This document shows, piece by piece, positions 1 to 5,283 of a stretch of DNA of 5,283 nucleotides. Made by a program: the position numbers and the translations under genes. The notes below the pieces were generated by a model. The model saw only the letters and a list, made by a program, of their open reading frames with translations, was not told the DNA's origin and searched no databases. This DNA comes from Opitutia bacterium (GTDB lineage Bacteria; Verrucomicrobiota; Verrucomicrobiae; Opitutales; UBA953): contig CANKZO010000169.1 in NCBI GenBank assembly GCA_947488485.1, forward strand, positions 1-5,283, given 5' to 3'. Position 1 is the first letter of the stretch. Every line of letters starts with the position of its first letter.

Positions 1-517
1 TGACCGCCTCGATGGTGGCCTGCGCGGTGGTCTCGGAGAGGGCCGCGAAGATGCCGCCCGTGTGGAGCCAGCGGACGCCGAGCTTGCCGAAGAGGTGTTC
101 CCAGTCGAAGTCGCCGGGCTTGATCTGTGAGGCGGCGGTGTTGCCGCGGTCCGGGACGCCGACGGCGCCACGGATGCCGAAGCCGCGCTCGGTGAAGTTG
201 AGTCCGTTGCGGACCGTGCGGCCGATGCCGTCGTCCTCGCGCCACTTGATGAAGTCGGTGTTCACGCCGCCCTGCATCACGAAGTCCTCGAGCAGACGGC
301 CGACCTCGTTGTCGACGAACGCCGTGCATACGGAGGTGCGGAGGTTGAAGCACTTGCGGAGACCGCGGGCGACGTTGTATTCGCCGCCGCCTTCCCAGAC
401 CTGGAACTGGCGCGTGGTGCGCACGCGGCCTTCGCCCGGGTCGAGGCGGAGCATGATTTCACCGAGGGAGACTTGGTCGAAGGCGCATTCCTTCGCCGAC
501 TTGATCTGGAGAGCCAT
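1..517 (-). CDS. PfkB-family sugar kinase, probably 2-dehydro-3-deoxygluconokinase-like (5' part only)
   Basis: The reading frame runs from an ATG at 517 down to the left edge without a stop and gives the first 172 residues. PfkB (ribokinase-fold) kinases transfer phosphate from ATP to a sugar or sugar acid in the cytoplasm; KDG kinase makes KDPG for the Entner-Doudoroff aldolase. Seen here: the first beta strand with LGEIMLRLDP (residues 18-27), the glycine-rich sugar-binding segment EGGGEYNVARGL (42-53), a GVNTDFI stretch (84-90), and a segment around RGAVGVPDRGNTAASQ (116-131) typical of KDG-kinase-like members. The C-terminal ATP/catalytic motif (usually DTxGAGD) lies outside the window, so activity cannot be judged. 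It is probably the third gene of the minus-strand operon, 35 bp after the LDH2 gene. Substrate assignment is inference; a fructokinase or other sugar-acid kinase is possible. The start fits the family N-terminus, although no Shine-Dalgarno sequence precedes it. Confidence 0.85.
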   Translation of the reverse strand, partial: MALQIKSAKECAFDQVSLGEIMLRLDPGEGRVRTTRQFQVWEGGGEYNVARGLRKCFNLRTSVCTAFVDNEVGRLLEDFVMQGGVNTDFIKWREDDGIGRTVRNGLNFTERGFGIRGAVGVPDRGNTAASQIKPGDFDWEHLFGKLGVRWLHTGGIFAALSETTAQATIEAV

Positions 518-552
518 GGTAGGAGGAGTTGTGGTTTAGAAGTGAGGAGGGC

Positions 553-1647
553 TTAGCCGGTGGGCAGCGCAGCGAGGTCGAAAGGCTGATGGCCGATGTG
601 GGACGCGATCTCGTTGAAGGCTTCGACTTCGGCCTTGGAGAAGAGGAGGCCGCCGGCCTTCTGGCTGCGCGCGGCGAAGGTCGCCTCGAGCTGGCCGGGG
701 AGCATGCACTTCTCGTTGCCGTGGCCGAGGACGTCGTCGATGACGGCCTTGACGTTCTGGCCTTGCGTGCGGCCCTGGGCGAAGGCGCCGGAGCTCATGG
801 CCTCGGGGTGGATCACCTGGAAGAAGAAGGCGCAGGCCTGCTTCTCGCCGGGGACGTGCGTGCGGCTGCGGATGGTCGGGAGCGAGCCGCCGATGTAGCC
901 GGCGACGATCTCATTGATGAGCGAGAGACCGTAGCCCTTGTGCGCACCGAAAGGGATGAGCGAGACCGCTTCGTTCGGGTCGAGGGTGACCTTGCCGTCC
1001 TTGTCCACGGCGGCGTCGGGCGGGAGCATCTTACCTTCACGCTTGAGCACTTGGACGCGGCCCATGGCGATGACGGAGGTGGCCCAGTCGATCACGATCG
1101 GGAAACCGAGCTCCTTGGTCGTCGGGAAACCCCACGAGTGCGGGTTGGTGCCGAGCGTCGGGAACTTGCCCTGGAAGGGGACGACTTCCGCGAGCGTGGC
1201 GGTGCAGTTCGTGTAGGCGAGGTAACCGCGCTTGGCGGCTTCCATCACGTAGCCGCCGCCCCAGAGGTAGTGGAAGGCGTTGTCGACGGAGACCGTACCC
1301 ACGCCGTATTTGTCGGCGAGCTCGATGCAGCGCTCGATGGCGTCGACGGCGACGGCCTGGCCGAGCTTCTGGTGGGCATCCCAGACTTCAGCGGCCTCGA
1401 AGCGCGTGGCCTTCTTGGTGACGGTGGCGTTGGGCGTGCAGCCCGGGACCTTGGCGCCCGAGCCGAAGAGCTCGTCGAGGTGGAGGGCCTTCAGCGCGTT
1501 GTGCGTGCGGATGCCGTGGTGCGTGGCCATGCTGGCCATCTGGGCGGCCTGGGCGGACTCCTTGGCGCCGAAGCCGCGCTTGACGTAGGCGGCGGTGACG
1601 AGCGCCTCGTGGGCGGCGCGGGGGACGACGTGGAAGACTTCGCTCAT
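553..1647 (-). CDS. LDH2/malate-type NAD(P)-dependent oxidoreductase
   Basis: This complete 364-residue protein (ATG at 1647, TAA at 553-555) belongs to the LDH2/MDH2 family, usually 330-370 residues. The family reversibly reduces 2-oxo acids, as in malate, ureidoglycolate, sulfolactate (ComC) and 2,3-diketo-L-gulonate (YiaK/DlgD) dehydrogenases. Family marks seen: HGIRTHN (44-50, catalytic His expected at H49), HYLWGGGY (126-133), LGTNP (165-169), IDWATS (186-191) followed by a GRV turn, PFGAHKGYGLSL (232-243), and the C-terminal LPGQ (316-319) before the last helices. The usual SHG after the first motif is THN here, and a lysine (K53) stands where YiaK appears to have an arginine. It is the second gene of the minus-strand operon, 22 bp after the 2-hydroxyacid dehydrogenase. 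The family is certain; the substrate is not. The HxxxGGxY segment recalls YiaK, which favours a sugar-derived 2-oxo acid, but this is weak evidence. Confidence 0.93.
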   Translation of the reverse strand: MSEVFHVVPRAAHEALVTAAYVKRGFGAKESAQAAQMASMATHHGIRTHNALKALHLDELFGSGAKVPGCTPNATVTKKATRFEAAEVWDAHQKLGQAVAVDAIERCIELADKYGVGTVSVDNAFHYLWGGGYVMEAAKRGYLAYTNCTATLAEVVPFQGKFPTLGTNPHSWGFPTTKELGFPIVIDWATSVIAMGRVQVLKREGKMLPPDAAVDKDGKVTLDPNEAVSLIPFGAHKGYGLSLINEIVAGYIGGSLPTIRSRTHVPGEKQACAFFFQVIHPEAMSSGAFAQGRTQGQNVKAVIDDVLGHGNEKCMLPGQLEATFAARSQKAGGLLFSKAEVEAFNEIASHIGHQPFDLAALPTG

Positions 1648-1669
1648 GGGTAAGGTTTCGGCGGGGAGA

Positions 1670-2656
1670 TTAGACGACTTTCTTCACCGCGACTTCTGGG
1701 TTGATCTGGGCAAGCGGCTTTTCGCCGTGCATCGCGCGGATGAGGTTGGTGACCGCGGCGACGGCCTGGCGCTGGACGCTCTCGGCGGTGCGGGAGCCGA
1801 TGTGCGGCGTGACGACGCAGTTCGGGAGCTTGGTGAGCGGGTGGTCGGCGCGCGGCGGTTCTTCGTCGAGCACGTCGGTGCCGTAGCCGCCGACCTGGCC
1901 GGATTTCAGCGCGGCCGCGATGTCGTCGGTGTGGACGATCTCGCCGCGGGCGCAATTGAGGATGAGCACACCCTTCTTCATCTTAGCGATGTTCTCGGCG
2001 CGGATCAGGTCGCGCGTCTCGGGCGTCAGGTTGGTGTGCAGCGAGAGGTAGTCGGAGACGCCGAAGACCTCGTCCATCGTGGCGGCGCGCTTCACGTCAT
2101 ACTGAGCGGCGAACTTGTCGTCCCAATAGAGGTCGAAGCCGACGACCTTCATGCCGAAGGCGCGGGCCCGGATGGCGACTTCCTTGCCGATGCGGCCCAT
2201 GCCGATGATGCCGATCGTCTTGTCGAGCAGCTCATGGCCCGTCTTACGCTTCCAGCCGCCGGAGCGGGTGGAATCGGTGTGGAAGTAGAAGTTCTTCTCC
2301 ATGGCAAGCAGGAGGAGGAAGGTGTGTTCGGCGACCGTGGTGTGGTTGACGCCGGGGGTGAAGAGCAGGGGGATGCCCTTGGCGGTGAGGGTCTTCACGT
2401 CGATCTTGTCGACGCCGATGCCGTATTTCGAGACGACCTTGAGGCGGGGAAGGGCTTTCTCGATCACCGCGGCGGTGATCATGTCGTCGCCGCAGATGTA
2501 GCCGTCGAACTCACCCATCAGCGCGAACGTGTCTGCTTCGTTGAGCGGACCGCGGGCGGTGACGACTTCCCAGCCCGTTTCAGCCAGCAACTTATGGTGT
2601 TCGCCGGGGGTGTCTTGGAAGGAGGTGGTCGTGAGGAGGATGCGAGGCTTCGTCAT
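1670..2656 (-). CDS. D-isomer-specific 2-hydroxyacid dehydrogenase (SerA-like, without ACT domain)
   Basis: This complete 328-residue cytoplasmic enzyme interconverts a 2-hydroxy acid and its 2-oxo acid with NAD(H). The N- and C-terminal parts form the substrate domain, including SKYGIGVDKID (76-86) and a VNHTTVAEH segment (103-111). The central Rossmann domain starts at LDKTIGIIGMGRIG, with GxGxxG at 152-157 and an acidic D175 at the end of the second strand, suggesting NAD over NADP. The catalytic residues are in place: R237 in NCARGE, E266 in DEEPP and H285 in TPHIGS. It is shorter than E. coli SerA (about 410 residues) and lacks the C-terminal ACT serine-sensing domain, so a role in serine synthesis is less likely than one in catabolism. 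It is the first gene of the minus-strand operon and diverges from the transporter. Automatic pipelines would probably call it phosphoglycerate dehydrogenase; glyoxylate/hydroxypyruvate reductase or sulfolactate dehydrogenase (SlcC-like) are alternatives. Confidence 0.94.
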   Translation of the reverse strand: MTKPRILLTTTSFQDTPGEHHKLLAETGWEVVTARGPLNEADTFALMGEFDGYICGDDMITAAVIEKALPRLKVVSKYGIGVDKIDVKTLTAKGIPLLFTPGVNHTTVAEHTFLLLLAMEKNFYFHTDSTRSGGWKRKTGHELLDKTIGIIGMGRIGKEVAIRARAFGMKVVGFDLYWDDKFAAQYDVKRAATMDEVFGVSDYLSLHTNLTPETRDLIRAENIAKMKKGVLILNCARGEIVHTDDIAAALKSGQVGGYGTDVLDEEPPRADHPLTKLPNCVVTPHIGSRTAESVQRQAVAAVTNLIRAMHGEKPLAQINPEVAVKKVV

Positions 2657-2761
2657 GGGAATATTCTCTTCAATTACTGGCTTTATGGCGGGGGTCCGTC
2701 AACAGGACTTCTGGGGTGGACTTACCCGAAAATCGGCGTTTGTGTTGGCCGATACCCTCTT
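2657..2761. promoter_or_regulatory. Divergent promoter region between dehydrogenase operon and transporter
   Basis: About 105 bp separate two genes transcribed away from each other, so both promoters must start here or inside the genes. The end next to the dehydrogenase is AT-rich compared with the rest of the window and contains the palindrome GAATATTC (2659-2666). A fair minus-strand -35 candidate is TTGACG (2698-2703, read on the minus strand), with an imperfect -10 candidate AGTAAT (2673-2678, 19-bp spacer). No convincing plus-strand sigma-70 promoter is visible; TGGACT (2718-2723) is the closest -35. Co-regulation of transporter and enzymes from this region is inferred from the layout. 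Confidence 0.5.
2732..2753. promoter_or_regulatory. Inverted repeat, possible operator upstream of transporter
   Basis: A perfect 6-bp inverted repeat, ATCGGC (2732-2737) and GCCGAT (2748-2753), is separated by 10 bp. Its right arm ends 8 bp before the transporter start codon. Placed between divergent catabolic genes, it could bind a dimeric regulator of the LacI or GntR type. Six-base arms can also arise by chance in GC-rich DNA, and no regulator gene is present in the window. Confidence 0.3.
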
Positions 2762-4120
2762 ATGACCGAAGCCTTAGGAAAAATCGGTAACAAGCGCTGG
2801 ATTATTTGCGCGCTGCTGTTCTTCGCCGCCACGATCAACTATATCGACCGCCAGGTCATCGGCTTGCTGAAGCCTGCCTTGGAAAAGGAATTCGGCTGGG
2901 ATGAGCGGACCTATGCCGCGATCGTCTTCAGCTTCCAGTTTGCCTACGCCATCGGGATGCTGCTCTCGGGTCGCATCATCGACCGCATCGGTATCAAGAA
3001 GGGCTTCATCATCTTCGTCGGCCTGTGGAGTCTGGCCGCTATCGGGCATGGTTTCGCCCACCTGCTGCCGGCCTTCAGCCTCCCCTGGATGCAGATCGAT
3101 GCCAAGACCGGCTTCGCCTTCGTGACGCTGACCGGTGCCGCCGCTGGCTTCGCCCTGATGCGTTTCCTTCTCGGTCTCGGCGAGGCGGGTAACTTCCCGG
3201 CCTCGATCAAGGCCACCGCTGAGTGGTTTCCCAAGAAGGAGCGTGCTCTGGCTACTGGTATCTTCAATTCAGGCACCAACATCGGCGCCCTGGGCGCGCC
3301 CCTTATCGTGCCGTGGATCGCGGTGACTTGGGGTTGGCAGTGGGCCTTCATCATCACCGGCGCCATCGGCTTCGTCTGGGTCGTCTGGTGGGCGATCGCC
3401 TACCACAGCCCACGCGAGCACCCGACCATTACCGCGGCCGAATTGGCCCATATCGAGTCCGATCCGCCCGACGAACAGGGCAAGGTCAGCTGGTTGAGCT
3501 TACTGAAGTTTCGCCAGACCTGGGCCTTCGCCATCGGCAAGTTCATGACGGACCCGGTCTGGTGGCTGTACCTCTTCTGGATCCCGGGCTTTTTGAACAA
3601 ACAGCACGGCGTCGACCTCAAGAACATCGGTCTCCCGCTCGTCACGATCTACCTGATCGCCGACGTTGGCAGCATCGGCGGCGGCTGGATCTCCGGTCGC
3701 CTGATCAAGGCGGGCTGGACTATCAATGCGGCCCGTAAGACCGCGATGGGCATCTGCGCCGTCAGCGTGGTCCCGATCGTCTTCGTCAACGATGTCGGCA
3801 TGTGGCCGGCGGTCTTGCTGGTGTCCCTCGCCGCGGCTGCTCACCAGGGTTGGTCTGCCAACATCTTCACCCTCGCCTCCGACATGTTCCCGCGCAAGGC
3901 CGTCGGTTCGGTCGTCGGCATCGGCGGCATGGCTGGTGCGGTCGGTGGCATGCTCTTGGCCTTCGTGGTCGGCGAAGTCCTCCAGCGCACGGGCTCCTAC
4001 GCGATCCTCTGGTTCATCGCCGGTTCGGCCTACCTTATCGGCCTCCTCATCATTCACGTGCTCGTGCCTCGCATGGAGCCGGTGAAGATGGAGGATATCG
4101 CCGAAGCCGAGACGAAGTAA
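2762..4120 (+). CDS. MFS transporter, anion:cation symporter family (hexuronate/ExuT-like)
   Basis: This complete 452-residue inner-membrane permease probably imports a sugar acid with protons or cations. It has the expected two bundles of hydrophobic helices: the first helix around 13-28, followed by NYIDRQ (26-31); helix 2 near 52-69; the MFS loop 2-3 signature GRIIDRIGIKKG (70-81); the conserved GLGEAGNFPASIKATAEWFP (138-157) followed by KKERALATGIFNSG (158-171); a cytoplasmic linker around 215-245 rich in charged residues; DPVWWLYLFW (264-273); and MFPRKAVGSVVG (375-386). These are marks of hexuronate-type transporters. The loop between helices 3 and 4 is about 25 residues longer than in E. 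coli ExuT. The frame stays open far upstream on this strand, but that part lies antisense to the dehydrogenase. ATG 2762 is the only start that gives the normal N-terminus, and no other ATG in frame lies in the intergenic region. Its divergence from the enzyme operon suggests it feeds those enzymes. The exact substrate is unknown. Confidence 0.93.
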   Translation: MTEALGKIGNKRWIICALLFFAATINYIDRQVIGLLKPALEKEFGWDERTYAAIVFSFQFAYAIGMLLSGRIIDRIGIKKGFIIFVGLWSLAAIGHGFAHLLPAFSLPWMQIDAKTGFAFVTLTGAAAGFALMRFLLGLGEAGNFPASIKATAEWFPKKERALATGIFNSGTNIGALGAPLIVPWIAVTWGWQWAFIITGAIGFVWVVWWAIAYHSPREHPTITAAELAHIESDPPDEQGKVSWLSLLKFRQTWAFAIGKFMTDPVWWLYLFWIPGFLNKQHGVDLKNIGLPLVTIYLIADVGSIGGGWISGRLIKAGWTINAARKTAMGICAVSVVPIVFVNDVGMWPAVLLVSLAAAAHQGWSANIFTLASDMFPRKAVGSVVGIGGMAGAVGGMLLAFVVGEVLQRTGSYAILWFIAGSAYLIGLLIIHVLVPRMEPVKMEDIAEAETK

Positions 4121-4141
4121 GCTTCGCCGACTCGGTAAAAG

Positions 4142-4169
4142 AAAAGGGCCCCGTGACGGGGCCCTTTTT
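4142..4169. terminator. Strong intrinsic terminator, usable in both directions
   Basis: A perfect 12-bp hairpin pairs AAAAGGGCCCCG (4142-4153) with CGGGGCCCTTTT (4157-4168) around a TGA loop. It is followed by a T run on the plus strand (4165-4169), and upstream A-rich sequence gives TTTTCTTTT on the minus strand. It lies 21 bp after the transporter stop and 20 bp after the leuS stop on the other strand, so it can end both converging transcripts. Confidence 0.95.
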
Positions 4170-4189
4170 ATTGGCGTAGCGGGCGGCGC

Positions 4190-5283
4190 TCAGCCCGCGA
4201 CGACGATGTTCACCAGCTTGCCCGGCACGACGATCTCCTTCACGACTGGCTTGCCGTCGGTGAACTTGATCACGTCGGCGTTGGCCTTGGCCAGCGCTAG
4301 CAGGGCGTCCTTGGAGATGTCCTTGGCGACCTTGGCGGTGGCGCGGACCTTGCCGTTGACCTGGAAGATGACCTCGACGGTCGTCTCGATGAGCTTGGAG
4401 GCGTCGAGCTTCGGCCAGCCGGCGGCGGTGACGCTTTCCTTATGACCGAGACGCTGCCAGATCTCCTCGCACACGTGCGGGGCGAACGGGGCGGCGAGGC
4501 GCACGAAGTCCTCGACGGTCGCGCGGCGCAGGGCCGGCGACTTCTCGGCGACGTTCATGAGGATCATCATCTGCGAGATGGCGGTGTTGAACTGCAGGGT
4601 CTCGATGTCCTTCTCGACCTTCTGGATGGTGCGATGGAGCTCGCGGACGAGTTCTTCGGATTCGGCGCCGTCAGCGCTGATCTTCGGGGAGACCTTGCCG
4701 GTGTTCTCGTCGACCCCCAGACGCCAGAGGCGCTTGAGGAAGCGGGTGATACCGATGATGCCGTCGGAGTTCCAGGGCTTGGAGGCTTCGAGCGGTCCGA
4801 GGAACATCAGGTACATGCGCAGGGCGTCGGCGCCGTGGTCCTTGACGATGGAGTCGGGGTTCACGACGTTGCCGCGGCTCTTGGACATCTTCTCGCCGTC
4901 TTCGCCCATGATGAGGCCCTGGTGGAAGAGCTTCTTGAACGGTTCGGCGGTCGGCAGGACGCCGATCTCGTGGAGGAAGCGATGCCAGAAGCGCGCGTAG
5001 AGCAGGTGCAGCACAGCGTGCTCGGCGCCGCCGATGTAGAAGTCCGGGCAACCCCAGTATTCGAGGTCGGCCTTGGAGGCGAGGGCCTCGGCGTTCTTGG
5101 GATCGATGTAGCGGAGGTAATACCAGCAGGAACCGGCCCACTGGGGCATGGTGTTCGTTTCGCGCGAGGCCTTGATCCAGAGCGGGCCCGGCTGCGGCTT
5201 GGACTGCGAGACGGTGGCGCCGGAAGCGACGTCATACCAGACTTCGGTCCACTCGGGTTCCTTCGAGAGCGGCGAATCGCCGG
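4190..5283 (-). CDS. leuS: Leucyl-tRNA synthetase, C-terminal part
   Basis: The minus-strand frame is open from the right edge to TGA at 4190-4192 and gives about 363 residues, less than half of a typical bacterial LeuRS (800-870). LeuRS charges tRNA-Leu with leucine in the cytoplasm and is essential. Seen in order: GDSPLSKEPEW near the edge, the conserved RETNTMPQWAGSCWYYLRY of the class I catalytic core (5110-5166), the KMSKS loop that binds ATP (4877-4891) in EDGEKMSKSRGNVVNP, ADALRMYLMFLGP with the tRNA-binding helical domain after it, FAPHVCEEIWQRLGH in the anticodon-binding domain, and the C-terminal domain with FQVNGKVRATAKV, ending in LVNIVVAG. The N-terminal HIGH motif and most of the editing domain are outside the window. 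The ATG at 5149 lies inside the conserved core and is not the start. No zinc-binding cysteines are seen before RETNTM. The gene converges on the transporter and has no evident functional link to it. Confidence 0.97.
   Translation of the reverse strand, partial: GDSPLSKEPEWTEVWYDVASGATVSQSKPQPGPLWIKASRETNTMPQWAGSCWYYLRYIDPKNAEALASKADLEYWGCPDFYIGGAEHAVLHLLYARFWHRFLHEIGVLPTAEPFKKLFHQGLIMGEDGEKMSKSRGNVVNPDSIVKDHGADALRMYLMFLGPLEASKPWNSDGIIGITRFLKRLWRLGVDENTGKVSPKISADGAESEELVRELHRTIQKVEKDIETLQFNTAISQMMILMNVAEKSPALRRATVEDFVRLAAPFAPHVCEEIWQRLGHKESVTAAGWPKLDASKLIETTVEVIFQVNGKVRATAKVAKDISKDALLALAKANADVIKFTDGKPVVKEIVVPGKLVNIVVAG

Noticed and set aside
12..539. 175-codon open frame on the plus strand.
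   Set aside because: It lies opposite the sugar kinase, whose minus-strand frame is open to the edge and carries PfkB motifs. The plus-strand product is rich in Ser, Arg and Pro and unlike any family.
529..1653. 374-codon open frame on the plus strand.
   Set aside because: It is the complement of the LDH2 gene. The composition (GDG, AAR, VEG repeats) is that of a mirror frame, while the minus strand shows full family motifs.
1670..2656. serA (phosphoglycerate dehydrogenase of serine synthesis).
   Set aside because: The fold matches, but there is no ACT domain and the context is a catabolic operon with a sugar kinase and a transporter. A specific gene symbol would overstate the evidence.
2659..2666. 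GAATATTC palindrome as a regulator site.
   Set aside because: It is only eight bases, lies 3 bp before the dehydrogenase start, and the flanks do not extend the symmetry. Chance is a sufficient explanation.
2694..2708. GTCC-N7-GGAC inverted repeat in the intergenic region.
   Set aside because: Four-base arms are expected by chance; nothing else supports a site or hairpin here.
1595..2761. Long open frame on the plus strand joined in frame to the transporter, which would make an 841-residue fusion.
   Set aside because: It is antisense to a well-conserved dehydrogenase gene. Its translation is low-complexity and rich in Gly, Asp, Arg and Val, with no recognisable domain. It stays open because of GC-rich codon use on the other strand. 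The real transporter starts at 2762.
4190..5149. A separate 319-residue protein starting at ATG 5149.
   Set aside because: The frame continues without a stop to the right edge, and the ATG is inside the conserved RETNTMPQWAGS segment of LeuRS. This is one partial leuS gene.

Overview
This GC-rich bacterial window holds five protein genes and almost no spare DNA. The proteins look most like those of Verrucomicrobiota, perhaps the Opitutae. That is an impression from the sugar kinase N-terminus, the transporter type and the base composition; no search was run. There is no rRNA, tRNA, mobile element or CRISPR array.

Layout from left to right: (1) The 5' part of a PfkB-family sugar kinase, probably 2-dehydro-3-deoxygluconate (KDG) kinase-like, on the minus strand and cut by the left edge. 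(2) A complete LDH2/malate-type oxidoreductase on the minus strand. (3) A complete D-isomer-specific 2-hydroxyacid dehydrogenase on the minus strand. (4) A short divergent promoter region of about 105 bp. (5) A complete MFS transporter of the anion:cation symporter (hexuronate, ExuT-like) type on the plus strand. (6) A strong hairpin that can terminate transcription in both directions. (7) The 3' part of leuS (leucyl-tRNA synthetase) on the minus strand, cut by the right edge.

Genes 3, 2 and 1 are transcribed in that order with gaps of 22 and 35 bp, so they are very likely one operon. With the divergent transporter they look like a small catabolic locus: import of a carboxylated sugar or sugar acid, two oxidoreductases acting on 2-hydroxy/2-oxo acids, and a kinase that would phosphorylate the resulting keto-deoxy sugar acid. 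The substrate is not shown by the sequence; uronates or aldonates are the best guess. LeuS is an unrelated housekeeping neighbour that converges on the transporter gene.

The points most worth a second look are: two unrelated hydroxyacid dehydrogenase folds encoded back to back, which could work as a stereo-inverting pair; the altered active-site motif in the LDH2 protein; the lack of clear Shine-Dalgarno sequences at all four visible starts; an inverted repeat just before the transporter; and extra segments in the transporter and in LeuRS.
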